A stretch of DNA of 64,000 bases from Marinobacter bryozoorum (GCF_023156245.1 NZ_JAKZAH010000006.1:107269-171268); one strand, 5' to 3'; positions 53,321 through 63,183 are shown, counted from the stretch's first letter. Notes: a model not told the origin generated them from the sequence alone. Numbers and translations: made by a program.

Positions 53321-53986
53321 GTGTCTGAACGTGTTGTTGTGATCTATTCGGGTGGGATGGACTCCTTCACCCTGCTTCATCGTGCCCTGGCGGACGGTCA
53401 CGATGTCCATGCCCTGTCCTTTGACTACGGCCAGAAGCATGTCCGTGAGTTACAGGTGGCATCGCAGGTGTGTGAACAGCTGGGCCTTCCCCATAAAGTG
53501 ATTGATATCCGGGCGATGAAGGCCGTGATGGCGGGCTCGGCACTGACCGGTGGAAGCGAGGTGCCCGAAGGCCACTACGAAGAAGAGTCCATGAAATCCA
53601 CCGTGGTGCCCAACCGCAATATGATCCTGCTGGCCCTGGCCACCGGGTATGCGGTCACGGTGGAGGCCGATGCGGTCTGGTTCGGCGCCCATGGGGGCGA
53701 CCATGCCATCTATCCGGACTGTCGCCCGGAGTTCGTGGAAAAAATGGATGCCGTCTGTCGTGTCGCCAACTATGAGCCGGTACGCATTGAAGCCCCATAT
53801 ATCCGTGCCAGCAAGACAGATATCCTTGCCGATGGACTGACCATGGGGCTGGATTACAGCCAGACCTGGACCTGTTACAACGGACGAGAAAAAGCCTGTG
53901 GTGCCTGTGGATCCTGCGTGGAGCGACTGGAGGCCTTTGCCGCCCATGGCCTTTCCGACCCACTGGCCTATGAGGCCCGCAACTGA
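53321..53986 (+). CDS. queC: 7-cyano-7-deazaguanine synthase
   Basis: 221 residues. QueC converts 7-carboxy-7-deazaguanine to preQ0 with ATP and ammonia on the path to queuosine tRNA modification. The ATP pyrophosphatase loop S-G-G-M-D-S is near residue 8 (M in place of the usual L/V). Zinc ligands are C-x-x-x-x-x-x-x-C-G-A-C-G-S-C near the C-terminus. The start is GTG 53321, with AGGAGG four bases ahead. A 12-bp palindrome GGTTAAATAACC lies at 53281-53292. The stop overlaps the queE ATG by one base. Confidence 0.95.
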   Translation: MSERVVVIYSGGMDSFTLLHRALADGHDVHALSFDYGQKHVRELQVASQVCEQLGLPHKVIDIRAMKAVMAGSALTGGSEVPEGHYEEESMKSTVVPNRNMILLALATGYAVTVEADAVWFGAHGGDHAIYPDCRPEFVEKMDAVCRVANYEPVRIEAPYIRASKTDILADGLTMGLDYSQTWTCYNGREKACGACGSCVERLEAFAAHGLSDPLAYEARN

Positions 53987-54663
53987 TGTACCGGGTCAAG
54001 GAAGCTTTTTACACCTTGCAGGGTGAGGGCGCCCAGGCCGGGCGTGCGGCGGTGTTCTGTCGTTTCAGCAAGTGCAACCTGTGGAATGGCCGGGAGGCGG
54101 ACCGGGCGAGTGCCGTGTGCAATTTCTGCGATACGGACTTTGTCGGCACCGATGGCCAGAATGGCGGGCGGTTCGAGACATCAGCCGCCCTGGCAGATCA
54201 CATCGCGGCACTGTGGCCGTTTGACATGGCCGAATGCCAGCAGCAGGGGGTGAAACCCTATGTGGTTTGCACCGGTGGTGAACCCTTGTTGCAGCTGGAT
54301 GAGCCCCTTGTCTCGGCGTTCCATGCCCGGGGGTTTGACGTGGGTGTGGAAACCAATGGCACCTTACCGGCCCCGGCGGGCATTGACTGGCTGTGCGTGA
54401 GCCCCAAGGCAAATGCCACCGTGGTTATTGACCAGTGCGACGAGCTGAAACTGGTATATCCCCAGCCCCTGGCCATGCCCGAGCGCTTCCTGTCCGTGCG
54501 CGCCCGTCACTATTTCCTCTCACCCATGGCTTCCCCTGCGACACCGGATAGCGGCGCAGATCCGGTAAAGGCCAGCAATACCCGCAAGGCGGTGGACTAT
54601 TGCCTGCACCATCCCCGCTGGCGCCTGACCATTCAGATGCACAAGCTCGTTGGCATCGACTGA
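53986..54663 (+). CDS. queE: 7-carboxy-7-deazaguanine synthase
   Basis: 225 residues. QueE is a radical SAM enzyme that makes 7-carboxy-7-deazaguanine, the substrate of QueC. The start Y-R-V-K-E-A-F-Y-T-L-Q-G-E-G matches the family. The cluster cysteines form the longer C-x14-C-x2-C spacing of the Pseudomonas-type enzymes: C in S-K-C-N-L-W and C-N-F-C about 15 residues later. G-G-E-P-L-L and the P-K motif (S-P-K-A) follow. Translation is coupled to queC by TGATG. Confidence 0.95.
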   Translation: MYRVKEAFYTLQGEGAQAGRAAVFCRFSKCNLWNGREADRASAVCNFCDTDFVGTDGQNGGRFETSAALADHIAALWPFDMAECQQQGVKPYVVCTGGEPLLQLDEPLVSAFHARGFDVGVETNGTLPAPAGIDWLCVSPKANATVVIDQCDELKLVYPQPLAMPERFLSVRARHYFLSPMASPATPDSGADPVKASNTRKAVDYCLHHPRWRLTIQMHKLVGID

Positions 54664-54696
54664 AGCTTGCCCGGGGCTGCATCCCTGCCGTGCGGG

Positions 54697-56433
54697 CTAC
54701 TGTCTGCGTTCAAGCCGAAGGTCGGTTATCACCGGGTTATGGTCGGACGCCCGCCAGATATAGGCCGGGGGCAGGTCCATGTCAGTGTGTGCGTCATAGG
54801 CCCAGATTCGCGGCTCCTCAGCATTGACTGACCACACATGGCTGGCCAGGACCTGTTTTCGCGCCGACGGGTTGGCGAGGTGATAATCCAGGGTGCCCTG
54901 GCGGCCGTGGAAGCGGAAGGTCTGGGTACGGGGCCCGTGAAATTCACGAACCAGGTCATGGTAGCCTGCTGCAGCCAATATCCGGAGCGGGTCTTCCATG
55001 GCGTAGGCATTGAAATCGCCCACCAGCAGTACCGCAGATTCGTCACCTGATTCCCGACGGGCCAGTTCCCGGGCAGCTTCGGCCCTGGCCCGGGCGAAAC
55101 AGGCCTGGCCATCCCCGGTTGCTTGCTGTGATGCCGGGGCATTGCGGCAGCTCTTGGATTTCAGGTGCACCGCGATAATGGTGAGGGTGTCACTGCCCCC
55201 GGCAAGCTCGAATTGCTGGGCCAGCGCGGGTCGATGCCAGTGTGTGAATGCGCCCTGGTCCATTAGCTGAGCCGGTCCTGCCGGGCGGGTCCGGTCAGCA
55301 CGGTAAAGCAATCCGTTGCGGATTTCATCGCTGTGAGTGTTGGTTGATCCTTTGACAAAACGCCAGTGCTTACCTAGCTGCTCCGCAAGGTGTGCGATGG
55401 CACTACGTGGCCGGTAGCCATCGTTCTCCAGCTCGGATACTGCGAGGATGTCCGGATCCATTGCGGTTATCTGGGCGGCAAGGCGCACCAGCTGTTGCTG
55501 GTAGGCATCACGGTTGCGGGCGCCACGGGGAGTGGGAAACCCGCCGCCCTGTCCGTTTCCATTGAACAGATTCCCGAGGTTCAGTGAGGCGACTCTCAGA
55601 TTGGCACTTTGGTGCCGGCCAGGTGCCGGCGAACGAGGCTTCGTGGCGCTGAACTCTGGTGGCGACAGGGGCTGCAGTCGCCAGTGCCCGAACCGGTAGT
55701 CGAGGATACCGGTAACGGGACCAACCCGGTCGCCGATGCGCACCGGGTTATCCGGCGCCAGGTTGCCAGTAGGCCACGGAACCGGGCGGGGGCCCTGCCT
55801 GCGCTGGCCATCATCCAGCATCAGCCGGACCTGTTCCTGTTTGTCGAGCCGACTTACCAGGCCGGGGGCAGGTTGTTGCAACTGGGTAGGTACCCACTGC
55901 AGTTCCGGTGCCAGGACCAGTTCGCCGTAACGGGCCAGGTTCCAGGTGTCAGTGACCACCAGGGGGTGCTCTGTACGCACCAGCATGCCTTCGAAAGGTT
56001 CCCGATGGTCGGCGGTGGTTTGCCCGGGATCAAAAATAGTTGGAGGCGGCAGGCCCGGGGACCCACACACGGTGACGCTGTTTACCCGGCTCAGGGATGT
56101 AAGGCCATAGTATTCACCGACCCTGCCACGCACCCGGACCCGGTCTCCGGGCACGCCGGCACCGGATCGGGTATGGATAAACACCGCTTCGGATGTCGCC
56201 GGATCATCATCCTGTTCAGGTCGGGCCTGCTGGAGATAGAAACCCTCGAACCCGCCAGTCTGGCGGAGGTCAAGGGTCATGATGCCTTCTGCCGTTACCG
56301 TCTGCCCGGCCAGGGGCGACTCGTCTCCGGGTCCCTGAATACCGGAAACGGCAGTGTGTGTGTCGCCACAAGTCTGTGCCCCGGCCTGGAAGGCCAGTAT
56401 CAGCAGGGCAGGGGCAACAACCATTCTCAGCAT
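54697..56433 (-). CDS. ExeM/NucH family secreted endonuclease
   Basis: 578 residues. A signal peptide (cleavage near A-G-A-Q, residue 20) leads to an N-terminal OB-like domain with G-D-R-V-R-V-R-G-R-V near 100, then an exonuclease-endonuclease-phosphatase fold with N-L-G-N-L-F-N near 290, V-S-E-L-E-N-D-G near 345, the V-G-D-F-N-A-Y motif near 468, and S-D-H-N-P-V near 565. It likely degrades extracellular DNA for phosphate or biofilm remodelling, as for ExeM. Length is somewhat short for the family, which often has extra C-terminal domains. Confidence 0.92.
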   Translation of the reverse strand: MLRMVVAPALLILAFQAGAQTCGDTHTAVSGIQGPGDESPLAGQTVTAEGIMTLDLRQTGGFEGFYLQQARPEQDDDPATSEAVFIHTRSGAGVPGDRVRVRGRVGEYYGLTSLSRVNSVTVCGSPGLPPPTIFDPGQTTADHREPFEGMLVRTEHPLVVTDTWNLARYGELVLAPELQWVPTQLQQPAPGLVSRLDKQEQVRLMLDDGQRRQGPRPVPWPTGNLAPDNPVRIGDRVGPVTGILDYRFGHWRLQPLSPPEFSATKPRSPAPGRHQSANLRVASLNLGNLFNGNGQGGGFPTPRGARNRDAYQQQLVRLAAQITAMDPDILAVSELENDGYRPRSAIAHLAEQLGKHWRFVKGSTNTHSDEIRNGLLYRADRTRPAGPAQLMDQGAFTHWHRPALAQQFELAGGSDTLTIIAVHLKSKSCRNAPASQQATGDGQACFARARAEAARELARRESGDESAVLLVGDFNAYAMEDPLRILAAAGYHDLVREFHGPRTQTFRFHGRQGTLDYHLANPSARKQVLASHVWSVNAEEPRIWAYDAHTDMDLPPAYIWRASDHNPVITDLRLERRQ

Positions 56434-56488
56434 GTCTACCGCGCAGATTCCCGGGCCTGGTCTGGCCTGTTGGTTGATGAGGCCTTGT

Positions 56489-57400
56489 TTATACGGTGTC
56501 TGACTGAGTCTCGGCTACCGTATTTCGACTGGGGGTTTTCAGCCACGCCGGCAGGGCATCCCCATTGCACAGCTCCAGCTGGCGACCCGGTATATCCCCT
56601 TCGCGACCGTTGGCAGGCAGCCCGAGCATGGGCAGCAGCCAGGGCACCATGGCTTCCCGACAGCGTACCTCAAGGGGCGCATCGTCGATACCATAGTCAG
56701 CACAGACCAGGCGACGGCTGGCCGTATCCAGCCCGGCTGCCGGTTGCACCCTGAGGCTGATCATCCGGTTCCAGCGCTCATCATGCTCTTCCCGGTGACG
56801 GGATTTGTCCCGGGTGACCCGAACCTGGCCGGTAAGGCGGCTGAGCCGGTAATCACCAAAACCCTGGCGGCGGTCATTCCAGGCCCGCACATACCAGCCC
56901 TGGCCAGTCATGACCAGGGTGTGTGGCTCGAGCACGAGGGCTTCCCCGTCGGGGCTTTCAAGGGTGAGGTAGCGTGCTTCCAGTTTGCGTTTCTGGCGAC
57001 AGGCGGTGATGACCGCGCGGGTAACCTCGGGGCTGGCCTGGCCGCATGGCGCCCGCACCACACAGCTGTCGGGCAGCCCGATATCGAGGTTTTCAAAGCA
57101 GTTGCTCAGCGACTGGTGCCGGCAGGCCAGCTCCAGGTACTCTTCAGGCTTGCCCCGGGTCACGACGGGCTGGAAATCCGGCGCCGGGATGTAGCCTTTC
57201 AGGTGCCTGTCGTAGACCAGGTTGCCGGGTGCCAGTTCCCGCAGATAGGTATTGATGTCCTTTGACGCCTGCTGACGGCCAATGCCAAAGCCGTGGCAGA
57301 TGTGGTTGGTGGTAAGGCGGCCTTCCCAAAGGGCTACAATTTCTATCAGGCGATAGCGCAGCAGCAGATCCCAGCGAATGGGCCATTCCGTTTTTTTCAT
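56489..57400 (-). CDS. WYL domain transcriptional regulator
   Basis: 303 residues. An N-terminal winged-helix region (about 8-70; E-G-R-L-T-T-N-H-I-C-H-G-F-G-I-G-R-Q-Q-A-S-K-D-I) is followed by the WYL domain (about 135-215), with the motif in degenerate form (G-W-Y-V-R-A-W near 180). The C-terminus has R-C-R-E-A-M-V-P-W-L-L-P. WYL proteins bind ligands or nucleic acid and often control stress or defence genes. No defence genes are nearby. It is divergent from an MFS gene across 311 bases. Confidence 0.88.
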   Translation of the reverse strand: MKKTEWPIRWDLLLRYRLIEIVALWEGRLTTNHICHGFGIGRQQASKDINTYLRELAPGNLVYDRHLKGYIPAPDFQPVVTRGKPEEYLELACRHQSLSNCFENLDIGLPDSCVVRAPCGQASPEVTRAVITACRQKRKLEARYLTLESPDGEALVLEPHTLVMTGQGWYVRAWNDRRQGFGDYRLSRLTGQVRVTRDKSRHREEHDERWNRMISLRVQPAAGLDTASRRLVCADYGIDDAPLEVRCREAMVPWLLPMLGLPANGREGDIPGRQLELCNGDALPAWLKTPSRNTVAETQSDTV

Positions 57401-57711
57401 AATGTCGGGCTCTTGGTGATGGCTGACAGAGGTCTGGTCGACAGTGACCGATCCATGATCACCCGACCGATGTTATCAGTATTACCACAGGTCAGTGTGT
57501 TACGGGCGATTAATGTAAAATTATGTGAAATGCAGTCGTGGCGTGACTTGCAGAGCTGTTTTTCTGTTCAGCCAGGGGCCGTTTCGGCAACTGCGTAATG
57601 GCTGTTGGCGCTATTGGATGCTTAAATCAAGTTTGCTGTCTGTTAGCCAGCTGAACATTCACTGTTGCCGGGTCCTGGGCCCGCTTTCTACCTGTTTCCG
57701 GAGACTTCCTG
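57401..57711. other. 311-base divergent gap with no clear sites
   Basis: The region between the WYL regulator and the MFS gene is less GC-rich around 57480-57530, where both promoters probably lie. I see no convincing -35/-10 pair, operator palindrome or RNA gene. Confidence 0.5.
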
Positions 57712-58992
57712 ATGACCCGAATGGTGGCGTCCCTGTCGGCGTTGATCATCAGTATTATTTTGCTCGTCAGTGGCAACGCGTTCCTGACAACCTTGCTGGG
57801 TATCCGCCTCAGTATCGAATCGGTGGAGCCTTCGGTAATAGGCTGGGTACTGGTGTGTTATTCGGTTGGTTTTGTCCTGGGCACCCTGTACGTGAACCGG
57901 ATCATTGCACGCGTCGGACACATTCGCGCCTTTGCGGTATTTGCAGCGCTGGCGGCGGTGACTGCGCTTATCTATCCGCTGTCTGTCACCATGGTGTTGT
58001 GGGCGGTATTGCGGGCGTTGTCCGGCTTCAGCATTGCGGGCGTACTGGTGGTCATCGAGAGCTGGTTCAGTAGTCGCGCCACCAACAGTAACCGCGGCGC
58101 CCTGTTTGCGGTTTACCAGATTGTTTTCTACATCGCGGCGGCTGGCGGCCAGCTGGTCGTTAATCTGGGTGATCCGGCCAACTTCATGCCCTTTACGTTG
58201 GCGGCCATCCTGCTGACCCTGGCGCTGATTCCCCTGTCGCTGACCCGAATGGAGGCGCCCCACATAGAAACGGCGGATCGGCTTTCTTTCTTTACCCTGG
58301 CCCGGGAGTCGTTTACCGGTATGGCCGGCGCCCTGATCTGCGGCGTGCTGATCGGTGGTTTCTACGCGCTCGGACCGGTCTACGCCACCATGGCGGGGCT
58401 GGATGTATCCCGAACCTCCCTGTTTATGGCGGCGGCTATCGTTGCGGCGATGATCCTGGCCTGGCCGCTTGGCCGTATCTGCGACACCTTTGACCGTCGT
58501 CGGGTGATGTTTATCGTGGCGGTGGCGGCTGCCGTGACAGCGGTTACCGTCGCCATGACAGGCAGTGCCAACCTGACACTGCTGATGTTGCTTGTAGGGG
58601 TGTTTACCGGCCTGTCGGCAACCCTGTATCCCATTGCCGTGGCGATTACCAATGACCGTATGGAATCTCACCGCATCGTGGCGGCCAGTGCCACCCTGTT
58701 GCTCAGTTATGGTATCGGCAGTGTGATCGGCCCGGTGGTGATGGCCGAACTGATGGGAGTTCTGGGGCCATCTGGCCTGTTCTGGGGCAGTGCGGGCTTC
58801 CTGGTCCTGCTGGCCGCTGCCACCAGTTATCGCATCAGCCACACCCCGGATGTTCCGGTAGAGGAGCAGGAGCAATTCGTGGCTGCCATGCCGGAAGCGT
58901 CGCCGGTGCTGGCGGAAATCGATCCCCGGAACGAAGAGTTCCTCGCCTCGCCGGAAGCGGAAGCCGACGAGCTGGCCCGGGAATCTGCCTGA
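57712..58992 (+). CDS. YcaD-like MFS transporter
   Basis: 426 residues with twelve spans and a soluble acidic tail (about 385-426). The opening L-L-G-I-R-L-S-I-E near residue 24, Y-S-V-G-F-V-L-G and the E-S-W-F motif near residue 113 are typical of YcaD-type carriers of unknown substrate. CCGGAG eight bases upstream fixes the start. The divergent WYL regulator may control it (inference from position). A partial inverted repeat follows the stop. Confidence 0.9.
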   Translation: MTRMVASLSALIISIILLVSGNAFLTTLLGIRLSIESVEPSVIGWVLVCYSVGFVLGTLYVNRIIARVGHIRAFAVFAALAAVTALIYPLSVTMVLWAVLRALSGFSIAGVLVVIESWFSSRATNSNRGALFAVYQIVFYIAAAGGQLVVNLGDPANFMPFTLAAILLTLALIPLSLTRMEAPHIETADRLSFFTLARESFTGMAGALICGVLIGGFYALGPVYATMAGLDVSRTSLFMAAAIVAAMILAWPLGRICDTFDRRRVMFIVAVAAAVTAVTVAMTGSANLTLLMLLVGVFTGLSATLYPIAVAITNDRMESHRIVAASATLLLSYGIGSVIGPVVMAELMGVLGPSGLFWGSAGFLVLLAAATSYRISHTPDVPVEEQEQFVAAMPEASPVLAEIDPRNEEFLASPEAEADELARESA

Positions 58993-59000
58993 CGTTGCAG

Positions 59001-59040
59001 GTTACATCTTGATCTGGCGCAAACCTGATCAATGTGTAAC
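59001..59040. promoter_or_regulatory. Imperfect inverted repeat upstream of the MarR gene
   Basis: GTTACATCTTGATC (59001-59014) and GATCAATGTGTAAC (59027-59040) agree at 12 of 14 pairs, with an inner TTGATC...GATCAA. It could be the operator of the MarR regulator 60 bases downstream or an inefficient terminator for the MFS gene. Confidence 0.45.
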
Positions 59041-59099
59041 TTGTGTTCGTCTCAATGATTAGCTTACTATTGCTGAAATCTCAGTAACAGGACAGTGAC

Positions 59100-59543
59100 A
59101 TGGACCCGCAAACTTCCCGAGATCAGTTCCCCTTCGCCAACGCCCGGGTTACCCGGCGCTGGCGCAAGTTGTTGGATGAGCGCCTCAAGGACCTGGGGGT
59201 TACCCAGGCGCGCTGGTCCACCATGGTGTACCTGCAGCGTGGCGGAGAAGGGCTGACCCAGCGGGAACTGGCCCACCTGATGGCCATCGAGAATCCGACC
59301 CTGGTACGCCTGCTCGATAGCCTGGAGGAACAGGGCCTGATTGAGCGCCGGCCCTGCAAGCGCGACCGACGGGCCCGCCGGCTTTACCTCACCAGTGGGG
59401 GTGAGCGCTTTATGAGCGACCTGAATCAACGGGGCAACCTGCTGCGTGATCAATTGCTTGAGGGTGTCGAGGACAAAGACCTCGAAGTGGCCCTGAGTGT
59501 GTTCGAGCGGGTCATGGAGAACGCTGGCCAGCTGAAAAAGTAG
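59100..59543 (+). CDS. MarR/SlyA family transcriptional regulator
   Basis: 147 residues. The winged helix is typical: W-R-K-L-L-D-E-R near residue 20, L-T-Q-R-E-L-A-H-L-M-A-I-E-N-P-T-L-V-R-L-L-D-S-L-E-E-Q-G-L-I-E-R near 57-86, and the wing D-R-R-A-R-R-L-Y-L-T near 93-102. It is closest to the SlyA branch by eye. ATG 59100 has CAGGACAG ahead. MarR genes commonly repress themselves and a neighbour. The candidate operator upstream would fit this. Confidence 0.93.
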   Translation: MDPQTSRDQFPFANARVTRRWRKLLDERLKDLGVTQARWSTMVYLQRGGEGLTQRELAHLMAIENPTLVRLLDSLEEQGLIERRPCKRDRRARRLYLTSGGERFMSDLNQRGNLLRDQLLEGVEDKDLEVALSVFERVMENAGQLKK

Positions 59544-59551
59544 GCAGCCCG

Positions 59552-59579
59552 GACCCGGTTGAGTTTTGGCAGCCGGGTC
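59552..59579 (+). terminator. Hairpin after the MarR gene
   Basis: GACCCGG (59552-59558) and CCGGGTC (59573-59579) surround a loop containing TTTT. It is a weak terminator candidate just ahead of the riboswitch. Confidence 0.4.
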
Positions 59580-59583
59580 GCTA

Positions 59584-59737
59584 TGCTTGCCCCTCCTTCA
59601 GGGGAGTAGTCTCCGCAGCCTTTGACGGGCTGCGGGTGATGGTCAACATAATCGGAGCACATCTCCGTGGCCACCACGTTCCTGTTTTGCTGCTGGCAAG
59701 AGCGCTGCGAGAAAGCCGTCTGGTGCTGGTCGCAGCG
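59584..59737 (+). promoter_or_regulatory. yybP-ykoY manganese riboswitch
   Basis: The aptamer has the diagnostic GGGGAGTAG (59601-59609) and GTCAACATA (59642-59650). P1 is closed by CTTGCC (59586-59591) with GGCAAG (59695-59700). A second stem is CCGCAGCC with GGCTGCGG (59613-59635). A further hairpin, CGCTGCGA with TCGCAGCG (59703-59737), is the likely expression platform. In this class Mn2+ binding turns on export genes. The gene downstream is a GDT1-type transporter, exactly as expected. Confidence 0.92.
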
Positions 59738-59831
59738 GGCGGAACTGACAAGACCTGGGGAACAGCTACTTCCGTGGGCGGAGGGTGGCGGTTCCTCATG
59801 TCGTCATGCTCCGCCCCGGACTTTCATTGCT

Positions 59832-60401
59832 ATGGATGCTTTTCTCGCCTCGACCCTGTCTGTATTCATTGCCGAGATCGGCGACAAGACCCAGCTGCTG
59901 TCGCTTTTCCTGATTACCCGCTTTCATCACCGCACCCCCATTATCCTTGGCATTTTTATCGCCACGCTGGTGAACCACGGCCTGTCAGCCTTGCTGGGCG
60001 CCTGGGTGGCCAGCTGGCTTCCGCAGACCTGGGTACCCTGGCTGGTGGCGGCCAGTTTTGTCGCAATTGCCCTGTGGCTACTGTTCCCGGACAAGGAAAA
60101 TGGTGAAGATTCAAAACTGCTTGGCCTTGGGGCATTCGCCGCCACCACCCTGATGTTTTTCCTGGCCGAGATTGGTGACAAGACCCAGATTGCCACTGTC
60201 GTGCTGGCGGCCCGGTACGATGCGACCTTCTGGGTGATCGTGGGCACGACCATTGGTATGCTGTTGGCGAATGTGCCGGTGATCCTGGCGGGCAAGTGGC
60301 TTATGGAGCGTATGCCCATGGCAACGGCCCGCATCGGGGCCAGCATCCTGTTTATTGTATTGGCGATTATTACGGTTGTGGCGGCCTTTAACGGCTTGTG
60401 A
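59832..60401 (+). CDS. TMEM165/GDT1 family manganese exporter
   Basis: 189 residues, six membrane spans in two repeats. Each repeat carries the family motif E-I-G-D-K-T-Q: once near residues 14-20 and again near 115-121. Bacterial members export Mn2+ (or Ca2+). The manganese riboswitch in its leader makes Mn2+ export the clear reading. ATG 59832 is used because the membrane part starts at once. A much longer upstream reading would run through the riboswitch. Confidence 0.94.
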   Translation: MDAFLASTLSVFIAEIGDKTQLLSLFLITRFHHRTPIILGIFIATLVNHGLSALLGAWVASWLPQTWVPWLVAASFVAIALWLLFPDKENGEDSKLLGLGAFAATTLMFFLAEIGDKTQIATVVLAARYDATFWVIVGTTIGMLLANVPVILAGKWLMERMPMATARIGASILFIVLAIITVVAAFNGL

Positions 60402-60513
60402 GGGCCATATCGGTGCCACCAGGGGAACTCCGCCATGGCGGAAACATCCAAGGTAGCAACAGGTTTTGACCGGTCCTGGACGGGGCCACGAATATCGAAC
60501 TGGAATACCCATA

Positions 60514-61653
60514 ATGGCTAACACCCTGAAATCTGTTATTGCATTGATGGTTACTGGCCTCCTGGCCTGTGGGAGCGCAGTCTCGGCCCTCGCGCAGCAA
60601 TCTCCGGATGACGGACAGGCCCGGGGCGGTACGCCGCTGGATAGCCTGGCAGTCCACGGCAATGCCAACGGGGAAGAAACCGCCCCGAAGGACAGCCGTG
60701 CCCGCTCACCGGTATGGGCGCTGGAAGGGGACCTGGCGGGCAAGCTGCAGATGATGACCACCCGGTACGAGGATACCTTTGCCGAAATTGGTACCCAGCG
60801 CAGCCTGGGTTACCTGGAGCTGGTGAAGGCGAACCCGGAGGTGGATCCCTGGCTGCCGGGTGACGGTACCCGGATCACCCTGCCACGCAAGTATGTGCTA
60901 CCGGACTCCCGTCGGGACGGTATTGTCATCAACCTGGCGGAATATCGTCTCTATTACTTTCGTGATGGCGGTGTGCAGGTGTTCCCGGTGGGTGTGGGAA
61001 CGGAGGAAAATCCCTCGCCCCTGACCGATGCCGAGGTCACCATGGGCCTTGAGTCCCCGGCCTGGTATCCGCCTGCAAGTATCCGCGCCGAATACGAAGC
61101 CAGTGGTGAATACCTGCCGAGAATGATTCCTCCGGGACCGGAAAACCCGCTGGGCAGCCATGCGCTGATACTCAGTGAGGATGGGTACCTGATCCATGGT
61201 ACCAACAAGGGCTTCGGGGTGGGCATGCAGGTCAGTCATGGCTGCTTCCGCATGTACAACGATGATATCTCCCGTTTTGTCAATGAAGTCAGCAAGGGCA
61301 CACCGGTTCAGGTGATACACCAGCCGGTCAAGGTGGGTATGCGCAATGGCCAGTTGTGGCTGGAGGTGCATCGTGCCAGGGAAGAATACCCGGAAGAAGA
61401 AAAAGAGCGTCTGTGGGAGCAGGTGGCCGAAGCCCTTGAAGCCTACACGCAAGAGAACGAGAAGCTGGAGATCCAGCGCCGGGTTGTTGAGCAGGTGATT
61501 GAACAGGCTGACGGTATTCCGCGTATGATTGGTGAGAGGGTAACGCACCTGGCCAGTCGCGATACCGAGGCGGCCAGTGACAGCCAGGCAAGCGAGCGAC
61601 CGGGTGCTGCGCCCGGTGCCTCCGGATCAGGCTCTCCCCAACGCTGGTTCTGA
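60514..61653 (+). CDS. L,D-transpeptidase with LysM-like domain
   Basis: 379 residues. It has a signal peptide (cleavage near A-L-A-Q, residue 28), a LysM-like segment (about 68-125; N-P-E-V-D-P-W-L-P-G-D-G-T-R-I-T-L-P), then a YkuD catalytic domain with H-G-T-N near 228 and the active-site S-H-G-C-F-R-M near 243-249. A long charged coiled-coil-like tail follows (about 285-350). These enzymes make 3-3 crosslinks or attach lipoprotein to peptidoglycan. Which reaction applies here is not visible. Confidence 0.93.
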   Translation: MANTLKSVIALMVTGLLACGSAVSALAQQSPDDGQARGGTPLDSLAVHGNANGEETAPKDSRARSPVWALEGDLAGKLQMMTTRYEDTFAEIGTQRSLGYLELVKANPEVDPWLPGDGTRITLPRKYVLPDSRRDGIVINLAEYRLYYFRDGGVQVFPVGVGTEENPSPLTDAEVTMGLESPAWYPPASIRAEYEASGEYLPRMIPPGPENPLGSHALILSEDGYLIHGTNKGFGVGMQVSHGCFRMYNDDISRFVNEVSKGTPVQVIHQPVKVGMRNGQLWLEVHRAREEYPEEEKERLWEQVAEALEAYTQENEKLEIQRRVVEQVIEQADGIPRMIGERVTHLASRDTEAASDSQASERPGAAPGASGSGSPQRWF

Positions 61654-61725
61654 TATCAAGGGACGAGGGTTTGGGGCCAGCTCGCTGACCCCGGTTTCGG
61701 GGCGGCTCACGCAAGGGAGCAGGTA

Positions 61726-63183
61726 ATGGAACCACTGACAGCCATCTCTCGTCCTCCCCGCCATCGTTACAGGCTCTGGCTTGGCCTGCTTTTGCTTGGC
61801 CTTGCCCTCAGTGTCGGCCAGTGGGTGCTTGCCCAGTCTTCCGGTGAACGCACAGCGACGGTATTAACCATTGATGGTGCCATCGGCCCGGCCACCATGG
61901 ATTATGTGGTACGGGGCATTGAAGACGCTGAAGAAAGCGGCGCGGCTCTGGTGGTGATCAGGATGGACACCCCCGGTGGGTTGATGGATTCCACCCGCTC
62001 TCTGATCAAGGCCATCCTGGCCTCTGAGGTACCAGTAATGACCTGGGTAGCACCATCCGGTGCCAGGGCCGCCAGCGCCGGTACCTATATCCTCTATGCC
62101 AGCCATATTGCCGCCATGTCGCCCGCGACTAACCTGGGTTCTGCCACCCCGGTTCAGATGGGCGGTATGCCTGGCTCCGATCAGGCACCGGATGACTCCG
62201 GTAGTGAACCCGGCTCCGCAGAGGAAGAATCGACTGGCGACGGGTCCGGCTCTGATGACAGCAGCACCGCGATGGAACGCAAGGTGATGGAGGACGCTGT
62301 AAGTTACATCCGGGGCCTGGCAGATCGGCATGGGCGCAATGCTGACTGGGCCGAGCAGGCCGTACGTGAAGCGGTTAACCTGGGGGCGGCGGAAGCCCTC
62401 GAAAAGAACGTGGTTGATGTGGTCGCCTCCAGCCTGGATGAGTTGCTCAGCCAGGTCCATGGTCGAGAAGTGGCCATGGTCTCCGGCACCCGAACCCTGG
62501 ATACGGAAAACCTCGCCATTGTTCGCCAGCAACCGGACTGGCGAACCAGTCTGCTTTCGGTGATCACCGACCCTAACGTGGCCTATTTCCTGATGATCAT
62601 CGGCTTTTACGGCATCATCTTCGAGTTGGCCAATCCGGGTAGCCTGTACCCGGGGGTCATTGGCGCTATCTGCCTGGTGCTGGCTCTGTTTGCGTTCCAG
62701 GTGCTGTCCGTGAACTATGCTGGCCTGGCACTGATTCTGCTGGGACTTGCCTTTATTGTGGGGGAAGCCTTCATGCCGAGTTTCGGTATGTTGGGCGTGG
62801 GCGGCATTGTGGCCTTCGTGCTGGGGTCGGTGATTCTTATGGATGGGTCTCACCAGGCCATCTCATTACCTGCCGTAGGCGGCACTGCCGCGGTAGCAGG
62901 CGGCTTCATACTGTGGACCGTGACCCGGTTCATGGGGCTCAGGCGCAAGGCGCCTGCGGTAGGTGCCGAACATATGGCCGAAGAACGCTGCCAGGCGCTG
63001 GACGATTTTTCCAGCGATGGCGACTACTACCGGGGCCACGTTCGCCTTTCCGGTGAGCGTTGGAATGCCATCAGCGACGACGCCATCGTCACTGGTCAGT
63101 GGTTACGTGTACAGTCACTGGAGGGGCTCACCGTGAAGGTTATCCCGGTACAAAAGGATCATAGCCGTAAGGAGGCATTATGA
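61726..63183 (+). CDS. NfeD-family membrane serine protease (ClpP-class)
   Basis: 485 residues. Signal or first helix (about 15-35), periplasmic ClpP-like domain with [10 protein letters not shown] near 85-94, [11 protein letters not shown] (catalytic serine region near 119) and a lysine further on, an acidic serine-rich insert (about 150-185), then four membrane spans and a C-terminal OB-fold NfeD domain. Such long NfeD proteins cleave stomatin tails. The next gene is a slipin that overlaps by four bases, the standard pairing. Confidence 0.94.
   Translation: MEPLTAISRPPRHRYRLWLGLLLLGLALSVGQWVLAQSSGERTATVLTIDGAIGPATMDYVVRGIEDAEESGAALVVIRMDTPGGLMDSTRSLIKAILASEVPVMTWVAPSGARAASAGTYILYASHIAAMSPATNLGSATPVQMGGMPGSDQAPDDSGSEPGSAEEESTGDGSGSDDSSTAMERKVMEDAVSYIRGLADRHGRNADWAEQAVREAVNLGAAEALEKNVVDVVASSLDELLSQVHGREVAMVSGTRTLDTENLAIVRQQPDWRTSLLSVITDPNVAYFLMIIGFYGIIFELANPGSLYPGVIGAICLVLALFAFQVLSVNYAGLALILLGLAFIVGEAFMPSFGMLGVGGIVAFVLGSVILMDGSHQAISLPAVGGTAAVAGGFILWTVTRFMGLRRKAPAVGAEHMAEERCQALDDFSSDGDYYRGHVRLSGERWNAISDDAIVTGQWLRVQSLEGLTVKVIPVQKDHSRKEAL

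Noticed and set aside
59667..59831. Upstream extension of the GDT1 gene
   Set aside because: The extended frame runs through the manganese riboswitch and encodes a cysteine/tryptophan-rich stretch unlike the family.
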